Assembly: GCF_005870035.1 (NCBI RefSeq)
Contig: NZ_SWJG01000005.1
Coordinates: forward strand, 1-64,000
Source of the DNA: Spirosoma lacussanchae
GTDB lineage: Bacteria > Bacteroidota > Bacteroidia > Cytophagales > Spirosomataceae
Reading direction: 5' to 3'
DNA: 64,000 nt
Part shown: piece by piece, positions 16,975-26,679 of the stretch
Layout of the letters: each line of letters starts with the position of its first letter
How positions within the stretch are numbered: position 1 is the stretch's first letter
Notes under the pieces: model-generated
Told to the model about the DNA's origin: nothing
The model's database searches: none
The model's input: only the letters and a program-made list of their open reading frames with translations
Made by a program: the position numbers and the translations under genes

Positions 16975-19900
16975 ATGAGGAACAATTACCGATTATTTTG
17001 GCGGATTTTACTACTGCTGGCACCAGCCCAACTACTGGCGCAGGGACTACGGATTTCGGGGCGCGTTACCTCCGATCAGGACGGGCAGCCCGTACCGGGG
17101 GTAAACGTAGTGGTCAAAGGAACAACGACCGGAATCAGTACCGATGCCAGCGGTAATTATAGCCTGACCGTACCGGGTGCCAATACGGTGCTGCTCTTCA
17201 CGTCCATCGGTCTGGTGTCGCAGGAAGTCAACGTTGGCAACCGAACCGTGGTGAACGTGGTCATGAAAGAGACCGTCAACGAATTGGCTCAGGTGGTTGT
17301 AACGGGCTATAACACTACCCAGCGAAAAGACATTACCGGCTCTGTCACTTCCGTCTCGCCCGACAAATTCAAAAACATTCCGGTTGCCAGCTTCGACCAG
17401 GCCCTGCAGGGGCAGGCGGCTGGTGTGCAGGTGACCCAATCGTCGGGTACGCCCGGAGGTGGGTTAACCGTGCGGGTGCGGGGTAATACGTCCATCTCGG
17501 CCAGTAACCGGCCGCTGTTTATTGTCGATGGCGTACCGGTCGAAGACGGCAACCTCACCGGCCGCGACTTCGGCGGGCAGCAGGATAACGCCTTTGCGCT
17601 CTTCAACCCGAACGATATTGAAAGCATCGAGGTGCTGAAAGACGCGTCGGCCAAGGCCATCTACGGCTCACGGGCGGCTAACGGGGTAGTACTGGTCACC
17701 ACCAAACGGGGCCGGTCGGGTCAGAAAACGACCTTTACGGCCGATGTCCAGCGGGGGCTGACGGAGATCATCCGCCGACCTGATATGCTGAACGCTACCG
17801 AACTGCTCGAACTCCAGCGAGAAGCAGTTACTAATGCCGGCCAGGACCCCGATCAGAGCGGCCTCATCAAAGGAGTAACCGACGGTGTCAATACCGACTG
17901 GGTCGATGAGGTATTGCGCCGGGGCGTTTATCAGCAGTACCAGTTATCGGCCCAGGGCGGTAACGACAGAACCCAGTTTTACCTCAGCGGTAGCTACCGC
18001 GACGAGCAGGGCGTTCAGCTAAACAACGGGTTTACCCGCTATACGGCCCAGTTCAAGTTTGACCAGAAAGCGACCTCCAAGCTCTCGTTCGGAGCGAACA
18101 TTACTGCTTCCTATGCCAAGAACAAACGGGTAAAAGGCGATAACTTCCTGGATGGCGTGTATTCAGGAGCCATAAAGAGCCTGCCATATTATGCGCCCTA
18201 CAACGAGCAGGGGCGCCTGTACGGGCCCAACGATCCCAACTACGCCGGGTTTCCCAACTTCAATCCGGTGGGTCAGGCCGTTTTGCCCCGTTTTGTCAGC
18301 TACACCGCCAAGTTTTTGGGGGGCGTTTACGGCGAGTACGAAATTATTCCGAACCTGCGCTTCCGTACCAAGGCCAGCGTAGATTATAACAACATCACCG
18401 AAGATAACTTCGAACCCTCGTCGACCGCTATCGGCGGATTTCTGGAAAGCGTTGGCGGCCAGGGCTATGGCGACTTCAGCAACACGACCCTTGCAACGCT
18501 GATTAGCACCAATACACTGGCCTACAACTTCCAGCTGCCCGGAAAACACCGGTTCAGTACGCTGGCCGGGTTTGAGGTGCTGAGTCGGCAGCAGCGCAGC
18601 AATAACGTGCAGGGGCGGCTGTTCCCGAGCGACGATTTTACCTATATCCGCTCGGCCGGCGTTGTTGACCAGGGCGACTCGTATCTACTCAACAGCGGCC
18701 TGATCTCGACCTTTGGTGAGGTTCGGTACGATTACGATGAGAAGTACCTGGCCACGATTACGGCCCGTTACGATGGCTCGTCCCGCTTCGGTAAGGATCG
18801 GCAGTTTGGGGTGTTTCCGTCGGCCTCGGTAGCCTGGCGTTTATCCAGCGAGCCGTTTATGCAGCGGTTCCGTTTTCTAAACGACCTGAAACTGCGGGCC
18901 AGCTACGGCTTCACAGGTAACGAACGCATCGGCGATTTTCAGTTTCTGGGTACCTGGGCTTCGGTTACCTACAGCGGCTCTACCGGGGTTGGCCCGTCGG
19001 CGTTGGTTAATCCACTCCTGCAGTGGGAGCGCACCCGCGAAGCCAATATCGGGTTCGATGCCTCATTCCTGAACGGCCGGCTCAGTGTAACGGTCGATGC
19101 CTATGATAACCTGACGGATAACCTGCTCTTTGCACAGCCCATTCCGCTTACGACCGGCTTTGGTTCTGTACAGGGCAACATTGGGAAAGTAGGGAACCGG
19201 GGTGTCGAGCTGACGATCTCGACGGTCAACATCGACCGGGGTGGTATCCGCTGGAGTACCGATCTGAACCTGTCGCACAACCAGAATAAAGTGGTTGAAC
19301 TGGTTAGTAACGAACCCATCTTCAGAGGCTATACGGCCGACGGGGTTAGCCGTACCAACGTCATTCTGCCGGGCCAGCCGCTGGGTACCTTCTGGGGGCT
19401 GAAGTTCCTGGGCGTTGACCCGGCCACGGGGAATGCGATCTACGACGATAAAAATGGCGATGGCCGTATCAGCCCCGAAGATGGGCAGGTGATCGGTAAC
19501 GCCCAGCCTAAACTGACCGGTGGCTTCACCAACCGGGTGAGCTGGAAAGGAATCGAGCTGAGCGTGCTCCTGCAGGGGTCTTACGGTAACAGCATTCTGA
19601 ACTTCTCCAATACGACCCTGCTGAACGCGGGGGCCGACATCCAGAACAACCAGACGCGTAAGGCCCTGCAGCGCTGGCGTAAGGAAGGCGATATAACCAG
19701 TGTACCACGTTATGAGTTAGGCAACAGCTATAATAACTACCACAGCAGCCGCTTCCTGGAAGACGGTTCGTTTGTGCGGATCAAAAACCTGACGGTAGGC
19801 TACAACCTGCCCCGCCAGTGGACTACCCGCTACGGCATGACCAGCGTCAGACTCTATGCGTCGGCCACCAACCTGTATACCCTGACGCGGTACAGCGGTC

Positions 19901-20010
19901 CCGATCCGGAAGTGAGCACACTCGATGGGTCGACGGTTGCGCAGGGTATTGACTTCTTTACGCTTCCACAGGTAAAAACCATACTGGGCGGTTTATCCAT
20001 CGTCTTTTAA
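16975..20010 (+). CDS. SusC/RagA-family TonB-dependent outer-membrane transporter, locus 2
   Basis: The protein has 1011 residues from the ATG at 16975 (MRNNYRLFWRILLLLAPAQ, signal peptide ending LLAQ). The frame is open from 16891, but that extension spoils the signal peptide. A carboxypeptidase-like domain (ISGRVTSDQDGQPVPGVNVV) is followed by the plug, with FDQALQGQAAGVQV, NRPLFIVDGVPV and SAKAIYGSRAANGVV, and the barrel. It is the import channel for whatever the following SusD-like protein captures. The operon's secreted peptidase suggests peptides or protein rather than sugar. Confidence 0.95.
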   Translation: MRNNYRLFWRILLLLAPAQLLAQGLRISGRVTSDQDGQPVPGVNVVVKGTTTGISTDASGNYSLTVPGANTVLLFTSIGLVSQEVNVGNRTVVNVVMKETVNELAQVVVTGYNTTQRKDITGSVTSVSPDKFKNIPVASFDQALQGQAAGVQVTQSSGTPGGGLTVRVRGNTSISASNRPLFIVDGVPVEDGNLTGRDFGGQQDNAFALFNPNDIESIEVLKDASAKAIYGSRAANGVVLVTTKRGRSGQKTTFTADVQRGLTEIIRRPDMLNATELLELQREAVTNAGQDPDQSGLIKGVTDGVNTDWVDEVLRRGVYQQYQLSAQGGNDRTQFYLSGSYRDEQGVQLNNGFTRYTAQFKFDQKATSKLSFGANITASYAKNKRVKGDNFLDGVYSGAIKSLPYYAPYNEQGRLYGPNDPNYAGFPNFNPVGQAVLPRFVSYTAKFLGGVYGEYEIIPNLRFRTKASVDYNNITEDNFEPSSTAIGGFLESVGGQGYGDFSNTTLATLISTNTLAYNFQLPGKHRFSTLAGFEVLSRQQRSNNVQGRLFPSDDFTYIRSAGVVDQGDSYLLNSGLISTFGEVRYDYDEKYLATITARYDGSSRFGKDRQFGVFPSASVAWRLSSEPFMQRFRFLNDLKLRASYGFTGNERIGDFQFLGTWASVTYSGSTGVGPSALVNPLLQWERTREANIGFDASFLNGRLSVTVDAYDNLTDNLLFAQPIPLTTGFGSVQGNIGKVGNRGVELTISTVNIDRGGIRWSTDLNLSHNQNKVVELVSNEPIFRGYTADGVSRTNVILPGQPLGTFWGLKFLGVDPATGNAIYDDKNGDGRISPEDGQVIGNAQPKLTGGFTNRVSWKGIELSVLLQGSYGNSILNFSNTTLLNAGADIQNNQTRKALQRWRKEGDITSVPRYELGNSYNNYHSSRFLEDGSFVRIKNLTVGYNLPRQWTTRYGMTSVRLYASATNLYTLTRYSGPDPEVSTLDGSTVAQGIDFFTLPQVKTILGGLSIVF

Positions 20011-20028
20011 CCGCATCGACTCGACACT

Positions 20029-21426
20029 ATGATTCATTCTGCACTTTTTATGCGTTCTGTTCGGTCTCTAACGGCACTGCTGCTGGTGAGCCTGGCTTCC
20101 TGCCAGACCGTGCTGGAGCCCGATCCGGTCGATCTGCTGGTCGATGAACTGGTCCTGAACGAGCCTAACGACGTACAGCCGGTTCGCATCGGTTTATATA
20201 ACACCCTGCGCGGCACGGCTTCGTCGACCATTATAGCGGGTGACTTTACGGCCGATTATATCCAGTTTAACGGGACGTTTTCCGACAACCGCGAGTTTGG
20301 TAACAAGCAGATTACGGCGGCCAACAGCGTTGTTGGCACGCTGTGGGGTGCGCTTTACCGGACCATCTATGTAGCCAATTTTATCCTGGAAACGCTGCCT
20401 GGGGTAGCGGGGGTACCCGAGTCAACGCGTAAACAGGTGCTGGCCGAAGCCCATTTCATGCGGGCCTGGGCTAACTTCATCGGCACCTATACATACGGGG
20501 ATATTCCGCAGGTAACCACAACCAACCAGGCCGCGAACCGCAATATTGGCCGCACCGCCCGGGCTACGATCCTGGCCGCGGTCCTGGCCGACTATCAGGC
20601 TGCGCTGGCTGATCTGCCCGCCGTTGCCGCCGGGTCGACCAATGTGACGACCAACGCCACTTACCTGAATAAAGCCACCTGCCAGGCGGCCATGGCCCGG
20701 TTTTATCTGTACCAGCGTAACTGGGCCCAGGCCGAAACGCTGGCCGGTCAGGTCATTGCCTCCGGGATCTACGCCCTCGAAACCAACTATTCCGATGTAG
20801 TGCTCAAGGATTTTACCCGTGAGTCAATTCTGGAAGTAGGCTACTCGCTGTCCGATGATCCGGGAACAACGGCTACCAGTCTGAACAACCTGCTGGTGGG
20901 TCGTCGGGAGGTGATTCCGTCGAACCAGCTCGTTACCACTCTAGTGTCTACCGAAGCCGGCACCCGTCGGGAAACCATTGGTTTCAACGTACAGAACCTG
21001 CGCGGCAGCGATAACGGCTGGAGCGTTCGGAAATACGGTACTGCTTCGGAAGATAATAACAACATTGTACTGATGCGGCTGGCCGAGATGTACCTGATCC
21101 GGGCCGAAGCGCGCGCGCAGCAGGGTAAGATTACGGGGGCGGCCGGTGCCGTAGCTGATCTGAACGTACTGCGAACCCGCGCCAACGCGCCGGCCATTGC
21201 GCTGACCGCCCAGGCCGATGTGGTGCTGGCCGTAGAACGCGAACGGGTCTATGAGCTGGCTTTCGAAGGGCATCGGTGGTACGACCTGGTCCGAACCGGG
21301 CGGGCGCAGGCCGTTATGTCGGCATTCTCGCCCAACTGGACCAGTCGATTTGAGCTATGGCCTATTCCGCAGTCGGAGATTCAGCAAAACCCCGCACTGG
21401 CCGGTAAACAAAACCCCGGCTACTAA
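20029..21426 (+). CDS. SusD/RagB-family surface lipoprotein, locus 2
   Basis: The 465-residue protein has a lipoprotein signal (LLLVSLASC-Q). Its C-terminal part is the classical RagB/SusD signature: IVLMRLAEMYLIRAEARAQQ, followed by ERVYELAFEGHRWYDLVR and the terminal LWPIPQSEIQQNPAL. An alternative start at 20050 (MRSVRSL...) would give a tighter signal peptide. It begins 18 bp after the susC stop and is certainly cotranscribed with it. It captures substrate on the cell surface and acts as the lid of the transporter. Confidence 0.95.
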   Translation: MIHSALFMRSVRSLTALLLVSLASCQTVLEPDPVDLLVDELVLNEPNDVQPVRIGLYNTLRGTASSTIIAGDFTADYIQFNGTFSDNREFGNKQITAANSVVGTLWGALYRTIYVANFILETLPGVAGVPESTRKQVLAEAHFMRAWANFIGTYTYGDIPQVTTTNQAANRNIGRTARATILAAVLADYQAALADLPAVAAGSTNVTTNATYLNKATCQAAMARFYLYQRNWAQAETLAGQVIASGIYALETNYSDVVLKDFTRESILEVGYSLSDDPGTTATSLNNLLVGRREVIPSNQLVTTLVSTEAGTRRETIGFNVQNLRGSDNGWSVRKYGTASEDNNNIVLMRLAEMYLIRAEARAQQGKITGAAGAVADLNVLRTRANAPAIALTAQADVVLAVERERVYELAFEGHRWYDLVRTGRAQAVMSAFSPNWTSRFELWPIPQSEIQQNPALAGKQNPGY

Positions 21427-21504
21427 CCGGCTGGTGCTGGCACAGATTATAGTGAAGAGAAAAAGGCCAAAGGCCAGGAAACAGCAGACACAGACACTCG
21501 AATT

Positions 21505-22356
21505 ATGAAGCTTTTTGCCAATACTAAACACATTCGCTTCGGCTGGGGAGGGCTACTGATGGCGGTAGTTCTGGGATGGGCGGCTATCGGCTGCGAGGAG
21601 CAGGACCTCGACCGAACATTTGCAGGGCCGTATTTTGTGCGCTTTACCGATACAACGCTGACATTCCGGGAAAGCTATAACCAGATTGTGCCAATTCGGG
21701 TGCATAATGTAGGGCCCGTACTGACAGAAGCCATCCGGATCAACTATACCATCAGCGGCACCGCCCGCGAAGGCCGCGACTACGCCATCCAGGGCGAAAA
21801 AGGCGTTGTGGTCATCCCAGCCAACAAAAGCTTCGGGCAGATTAACATCAGGCTGATCAACAACGCCAACAATATTCTGGAGTCACAGTCGCTGACGTTT
21901 ACGCTGACGGGGGTTAGTCCGGCGTCATTGCAAGTGGGGCTGGCTCCGAGCGGGGCGCTGGGCCGGTCGATGCGGTTTACCATCAACGACGACTGCCTGT
22001 TTGGCGGCACCTATACGGGTACGAGTCGCATTGGCAATCAGAATTTCACCTATCAGAACATCGACATTTCCAGTACCGACTGCAAACAGTACATCCTGAG
22101 CAACTGGAACATCGGTATTCCGTTCTTCAATTTCGACGCCATCAAACCAACGCTCCGGTTCGTCGATAACGGCGACAATACCATTACGGTACCGGCGCAG
22201 ACAAACGCCGAACTGGGCTCAACGGATACGCTCCGCGGCAACGGAGCTTGGAATCCGCGCGACCGCCGGATCACGCTGAATCTTCAGTTCAAGCTGCGGC
22301 TCACCAACAACCGCGACACAACGCTTTCCTACACGCAGACTTATACACCACAGTGA
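21505..22356 (+). CDS. Surface lipoprotein of SusCD locus 2 (Calx-beta/DUF-like strands)
   Basis: This 283-residue protein has a lipobox (AAIGC-E). The N-terminal domain (about 35-160) has a Calx-beta/DUF4843-like immunoglobulin pattern: YTISGTAREGRDYAIQG, VVIPANKSFGQINIRLIN, SLTFTLTGVSP. The C-terminal domain begins at CLFGGTYTG and looks like a beta-barrel binding module. The role is unproven, but such proteins in PUL-like operons usually bind or present substrate. Its stop overlaps the next start (TGATG), indicating coupled translation. Confidence 0.7.
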   Translation: MKLFANTKHIRFGWGGLLMAVVLGWAAIGCEEQDLDRTFAGPYFVRFTDTTLTFRESYNQIVPIRVHNVGPVLTEAIRINYTISGTAREGRDYAIQGEKGVVVIPANKSFGQINIRLINNANNILESQSLTFTLTGVSPASLQVGLAPSGALGRSMRFTINDDCLFGGTYTGTSRIGNQNFTYQNIDISSTDCKQYILSNWNIGIPFFNFDAIKPTLRFVDNGDNTITVPAQTNAELGSTDTLRGNGAWNPRDRRITLNLQFKLRLTNNRDTTLSYTQTYTPQ

Positions 22357-22859
22357 TGCGAACTCTACTCCGTTTTCTGCTTATACCGGTTGGGGCTATG
22401 TGGCTTTTTGGAGGCTGCGCCGAAACCCTCGAACCTAAACCGCTCACGTATACGCAACTACTGACCGGAACGACCGAGAAGTCGTGGCGGCTGGTGTCTT
22501 ATCAGATTTTCGATGATGGTAACTCGTCGCAGGTGATTCCGGTGCAGGGCCAGTTCGACCCCTGCGTGACGGATGATCTGTACACCTTCTATGCCAACGA
22601 AGGGCGTCGATATGCGGTTAGCGAAGGAGCCAGCAAATGCGGAGCCAACGACCCGGATATTTTTCTGGACGACCAGTGGACACTCGTCAACGCCAGCGCT
22701 ACCCTGGAGTTTGCCTTTCCTATTTTGTCGGGCCAGCGCCTGCCGTATACCATCAAAAACCTGACGGGAAATGTGCTGACCATTGAGATCTACCTGCAAA
22801 ACATCCAGGATATCAACGCCAGCTATCGATTTACGTTCAACGCCGTTACCACGCGCTAA
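22356..22859 (+). CDS. Small lipocalin-like lipoprotein of SusCD locus 2
   Basis: The 167-residue protein has a lipobox (LFGGC-A). The body (LLTGTTEKSWRLVSYQIFD, then DDLYTFYANEGRRYAVSEGA) resembles the lipocalin-like 'KSWKLTS...D.YTFxxDG' domains common in Bacteroidota lipoproteins. It starts on the last base of the previous stop codon (TGATG). The function is unknown. An accessory surface role in this operon is inferred. Confidence 0.7.
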   Translation: MRTLLRFLLIPVGAMWLFGGCAETLEPKPLTYTQLLTGTTEKSWRLVSYQIFDDGNSSQVIPVQGQFDPCVTDDLYTFYANEGRRYAVSEGASKCGANDPDIFLDDQWTLVNASATLEFAFPILSGQRLPYTIKNLTGNVLTIEIYLQNIQDINASYRFTFNAVTTR

Positions 22860-22879
22860 CGCTACTCAACCGCACGATT

Positions 22880-25243
22880 ATGATCCGAATACTACTGTAT
22901 ATACTGCTTTTATCCGGGGTATGGGGAGCCTCTCTGGCCCAGACCTTACCGCCCAGCCCGGAGCAGTGCGCCACCATGCAGATGGATAGCCTGCTTCGGA
23001 GAAAATACCCCGAGCTGGGGAGCCTGAACGATTTTGAGCGTGAGTTGCAGAAGAAAATCGTTACCATGAAAGCCAACATGGCTTCCGGGCGGGCGGCAGC
23101 GCCGGTCGTTACCATTCCGGTAGTCGTTCATATTGTCCATAATGGCGAAGCCGTTGGTACCGGTCGCAACATCAGTGCCGCCCAGGTGCAGGCTCAGCTC
23201 GAAACCCTGAACGAAGACTTCCGCCGGAAACCCAATACGCGGGGCTTCAACAATAACCCCGTCGGGGCCGACATCGAGATCGAGTTCTGTCTGGCCGCTG
23301 TCGATCCGCAGGGGCGTACCATGGCCGAGCGCGGGATCGACCGCTATAACGGCAACCGAGCCACCTGGAACCGCGACGCTATCGAAGGGGTGCTGAAACC
23401 CAGTACCTTCTGGGACCCGAACAAGTATTACAACATCTGGGTACTCGACTTCGACAGTGCCGACCGGCTGCTGGGCTATGCGCAGTTTCCGAGCCAGTCG
23501 AGCCTGCCCGGTATCCCATCGCAGGGGCCGGCCAGTACCGATGGGGTCGTTATTGCTTACCGTTCGTTTGGCAATTCCGAGAAAGGAAACTTCCCGATTA
23601 TGCAGGCGCCCTACAACCTGGGCCGGACGCTCACCCACGAAACCGGCCATTGGCTGGGCCTGCGACACATCTGGGGCGATGCCAACTGTGGCGACGATTT
23701 TTGTGGCGACACGCCCCCGCAGGCTTCCGAAAGCCGGGGTTGCCAGGTTGGGCGAATCAGCTGCGGCAATACCAACATGGTGCAGAACTACATGGACTAC
23801 TCCGACGATGGCTGCTTCAACATTTTCACCCTGGATCAGAAAGCCCGGATGCGGGCTGTTATGGATGTGAGTCCGCGTCGGGTGAGTCTGATTACGGCCA
23901 ACGTCTGCGGCACGCAGGTCGTCTCGCGGCCTATTCCTAACTTCCGGGCCGAAGCCCAGCGGGTGCTGCTGGGTGGTCAGGTGCGCTTCAACGATCTGTC
24001 TGGAGGGTTCCCCACGCGCTGGGAGTGGACGTTCGAGGGCGGTACGCCAGCCACCTCCACTGACCAGAATCCCGTAGTGACCTACAGCCAGCCCGGTCGG
24101 TTCCGGGTTACGCTGCGGGTAACGAATGCGGTAGGAGCGTCGGAACCGCTTGTCCGCGAGCAATACATCGAAGTCCTGAGTTCGGGCCTGTGCGCCGAGC
24201 TGACCAATTTTAACGGCACGCCCACGGTGCTGCGCGAAACCGGCGGCACTGGCTATGTAGCGGGGCAGAACAGCCGACGGACGCAGGCAGTGTCGGAGTT
24301 TTTCCAGAACGAGCTGGGGTATAGCAATCTGGCCGGGGCTGCCCTGCGGTTCGGTGTAGCCAAAGCTGCCCGTGGAGCCGCTACCGAATCGGTTGTCACG
24401 GTAACGGTCTGGAACGGCCGGGGTTTCCAGAACGGGCCTGGCGCTATCCTGGAGCAGAAAGACGTGCCGCTGCGCGATATCCTGAACGATGTTGCCAATA
24501 ACCGCCCCACTACCGTAACCTTCGAGCGAAATGTGCCGCTCAGCGGGTTGCCCTTCCACATTGGCATTACCCTGCCCTACGTAGCGGGCGACACCGTAGC
24601 GCTGGTAACGACGCAGAACGGCCAGTCGACCTTCGCCACTTCCTGGCGGCAGAACCGCAACGGCGACTGGCTACGCTATGCCGATAGCCTCGGGCTTAAC
24701 GTAGCGCATAACGTAACGGCTCGTATCGGCATGAAATCGTCGGTGCAGGTAGCTTCGTCGGCCCTGTTCATCAACCCCGGCGAAACCGTTACGCTCAACG
24801 CCCGCGGGGCCAGCGTTTTCAGCTGGACAGGTACGGGCCTGAACACGACGCTGGGTCCGCAGGTAATTGCTTCGCCCAGCCAAACCACCTCGTACACGGT
24901 ATCGGCCACCGGGCAGGATTTGTGCAGCACCTCGGCGGTGGTTACCGTAAACGTTAGGGCCGGGGTCGTAACGGCCACACCATCGACGGTAGATCAGGCA
25001 CTGATGGTGACGCCTAATCCCAGCGATGGGCAGATGGTGGTGTCGCTGAGCGGGCCGCAGCGGGGCGCACTGACCTTATCGGTACGGGGCCTTAACGGGG
25101 GGCAGCTTCTTCGGCAGAAGCACCAGAAAACCGGCGATCTCTTCCAGCAGTCGCTCGACTTACGCAGCTCGCCTGGGGGCGTTTACTTTATCGAGATACA
25201 AGTCGGCGACGTCACCTTCCGACGACGAGTTGTAAAGCAGTAA
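22880..25243 (+). CDS. Secreted M43 (pappalysin-type) metalloprotease with PKD domain and T9SS sorting tail
   Basis: The 787-residue protein is modular. A signal peptide (to about LAQ) and pro-region are followed by an M43 catalytic domain with the zinc motif HETGHWLGLRHIWG (HExxHxxGxxH) at about 253-266 and a Met-turn region NYMDYSDDGC. A PKD domain (about 350-430: RFNDLSGGFPTRWEWTFEGG...) and beta modules come next. The C-terminal domain, starting VTPNPSDGQMVVSL and ending FRRRVVKQ, matches a type IX secretion sorting signal, so the enzyme is exported and probably surface-attached. It is the last gene of SusCD locus 2 and likely produces the peptides the locus imports. Confidence 0.9.
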   Translation: MIRILLYILLLSGVWGASLAQTLPPSPEQCATMQMDSLLRRKYPELGSLNDFERELQKKIVTMKANMASGRAAAPVVTIPVVVHIVHNGEAVGTGRNISAAQVQAQLETLNEDFRRKPNTRGFNNNPVGADIEIEFCLAAVDPQGRTMAERGIDRYNGNRATWNRDAIEGVLKPSTFWDPNKYYNIWVLDFDSADRLLGYAQFPSQSSLPGIPSQGPASTDGVVIAYRSFGNSEKGNFPIMQAPYNLGRTLTHETGHWLGLRHIWGDANCGDDFCGDTPPQASESRGCQVGRISCGNTNMVQNYMDYSDDGCFNIFTLDQKARMRAVMDVSPRRVSLITANVCGTQVVSRPIPNFRAEAQRVLLGGQVRFNDLSGGFPTRWEWTFEGGTPATSTDQNPVVTYSQPGRFRVTLRVTNAVGASEPLVREQYIEVLSSGLCAELTNFNGTPTVLRETGGTGYVAGQNSRRTQAVSEFFQNELGYSNLAGAALRFGVAKAARGAATESVVTVTVWNGRGFQNGPGAILEQKDVPLRDILNDVANNRPTTVTFERNVPLSGLPFHIGITLPYVAGDTVALVTTQNGQSTFATSWRQNRNGDWLRYADSLGLNVAHNVTARIGMKSSVQVASSALFINPGETVTLNARGASVFSWTGTGLNTTLGPQVIASPSQTTSYTVSATGQDLCSTSAVVTVNVRAGVVTATPSTVDQALMVTPNPSDGQMVVSLSGPQRGALTLSVRGLNGGQLLRQKHQKTGDLFQQSLDLRSSPGGVYFIEIQVGDVTFRRRVVKQ

Positions 25244-25246
25244 CAC

Positions 25247-25309
25247 CAGCCCCGGTCGGGGCGATATGTACATGGTCACCCCAGCTACATGTCGCCCCGA
25301 CCGGGGCTG
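25247..25309 (+). terminator. 24-bp hairpin ending SusCD locus 2
   Basis: Bases 25247-25270 (starting CAGCCCCGGTCGGGGCGA) pair with 25286-25309. Eighteen pairs are perfect, followed by one G-T and five more pairs, around a 15-base loop. It begins three bases after the protease stop. No T-run follows, so a second weaker hairpin with a T-rich tail (25378-25420) may complete termination. Confidence 0.7.
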
Positions 25310-25377
25310 AACCGTTTACGGGGTGGCTGATGCATGGCTGCGAAGGGACCGGATATGTGGCCAATCATTTGGGACAC

Positions 25378-25420
25378 AAGAAAGGGATGCCAGACTGTAC
25401 TGACACCCCTTTCTTTTTCT
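25378..25420 (+). terminator. Second terminator-like hairpin between the protease and hemE
   Basis: AAGAAAGGG (25378-25386) pairs with CCCTTTCTT (25407-25415), with inner TG/CA and CAG/CTG pairs, and is followed by a T-rich tail on the plus strand. It would stop read-through from the protease side into hemE, which is on the other strand. Confidence 0.5.
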
Positions 25421-25479
25421 GTAGATACCGCTCCGGCCCAGCCGGAATGATAAATTGATGGCTTGTGAGCCGGGCCGTA

Positions 25480-26511
25480 TCAGCGCTGGGCCGACAGTTC
25501 CTTGACGGCATCGACAAAGCAGCGGGCCTTGTCGGGATCGGTATCGGGATAAATACCATGCCCCAGGTTAGCTATGTAATGCTGATGGCCAAATGCGTCG
25601 AGCATTTGTTTTACCTCCGTCCGGATTTGGGCAAAATCGGCGTAGAGGACGCAGGGGTCGAGGTTGCCCTGTAATACTTTGTTGGGTACCAGCGTCCGTG
25701 ATTCGGCGGGGTCCATATTCCAGTCGAGACCAACGACCTGACAGTCGAGCTGGCCAATTTCGTGTCGGGCAAAGAAAGCGCCTTTGGCAAAAACCGTAAC
25801 CGGCACCTCCGTGATGGCGTCGCAGATCTGTTTGATATACGGTAGCGAGAAAGTGCGGTACTGTTCCGGCGACAGAATCCCGGCCCACGAATCGAACAGC
25901 TGGATCAGGTCAGCACCCGCCCGGATCTGGGCTTTCAGGTAGGCAATGGTACTGTCGGTAATTTGCCGCAGCAGCGTATGCGCAAAATGCGGGTCGGTGT
26001 ACAACAGCTTTTTGGCGACAGAAAAGGTTTTGGAGCCTTTCCCTTCGGTCATGTAGCAGAAGATCGTGAAGGGCGCGCCCGCAAACCCAATGAGCGGTAC
26101 GCGGCCGTTCAGCTCGCGTTTGGTGAGCCGGATAGCATCCAGCACGTACCCCAGGTCGGTCTCGGCATCGGCCACGTGCAGGCGGCTGAGGTCGGCCGAT
26201 GACCGGACTGTTTGCGGAAATACGGGCCCGCGCGCTTCGATCATTTCGTACGGCAATCCCATCGCTTCGGGAACGACCAGAATATCGGAGAAGATGATGG
26301 CCGCGTCGACCTCGAACGCATCGACGGGCTGGATGGTCACCTCGGCGGCTAGCTCGGGCGTTTTGGCCAGGGTGATAAAACTGCCCGCCCGCTCCCGAAC
26401 GGCCCGGTACTGGGCCAGCACGCGTCCTGCCTGCCGCATCATCCAGACCGGTACTCGCTCGGTCAGCTCGCCCCGCGCGGTGCGGAGTAGCAAATCATTC
26501 TGTAAAATCAT
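25480..26511 (-). CDS. hemE: Uroporphyrinogen decarboxylase
   Basis: The 343-residue cytoplasmic enzyme removes the four acetate carboxyls of uroporphyrinogen III to give coproporphyrinogen III in haem synthesis. The N-terminal signature [16 protein letters not shown] (about 21-36) carries the substrate-binding Arg residues. [12 protein letters not shown] supplies the conserved Asp of the active site, and GFAGAPFT and FDSWAG are further family landmarks. The length is normal. The start is fixed by homology ([11 protein letters not shown]). A promoter box lies directly before it. The product feeds the hemN enzyme encoded at 35.9-37.3 kb. Confidence 0.97.
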   Translation of the reverse strand: MILQNDLLLRTARGELTERVPVWMMRQAGRVLAQYRAVRERAGSFITLAKTPELAAEVTIQPVDAFEVDAAIIFSDILVVPEAMGLPYEMIEARGPVFPQTVRSSADLSRLHVADAETDLGYVLDAIRLTKRELNGRVPLIGFAGAPFTIFCYMTEGKGSKTFSVAKKLLYTDPHFAHTLLRQITDSTIAYLKAQIRAGADLIQLFDSWAGILSPEQYRTFSLPYIKQICDAITEVPVTVFAKGAFFARHEIGQLDCQVVGLDWNMDPAESRTLVPNKVLQGNLDPCVLYADFAQIRTEVKQMLDAFGHQHYIANLGHGIYPDTDPDKARCFVDAVKELSAQR

Positions 26512-26515
26512 GCTG

Positions 26516-26523
26516 CAAAAGTA
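26516..26523 (-). promoter_or_regulatory. -7 box adjoining the hemE start codon
   Basis: On the minus strand TACTTTTG ends five bases before the hemE ATG. If used, transcription would begin at or next to the start codon, giving a leaderless mRNA. No TTG is seen 19 bp upstream. Confidence 0.35.
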
Positions 26524-26679
26524 CGGCTGAACCGGTATTTGTAGGCCTGAATGCTGAACATGATTTTACAGAGCTGGCAGATCGTACCTTGTTCGACAGA
26601 CCGACATAGGGCAGATTCGGCGGCAGACCGTGTAGATCGTTCAAGATTTGCCAATTTTGCTGAAAATAGACTAATCGCT

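Noticed and set aside
22946..24559. 537-codon open frame on the minus strand
   Set aside because: It is the shadow of the M43 protease gene. GC-rich codon bias keeps the opposite frame open, and no protein family is recognisable.
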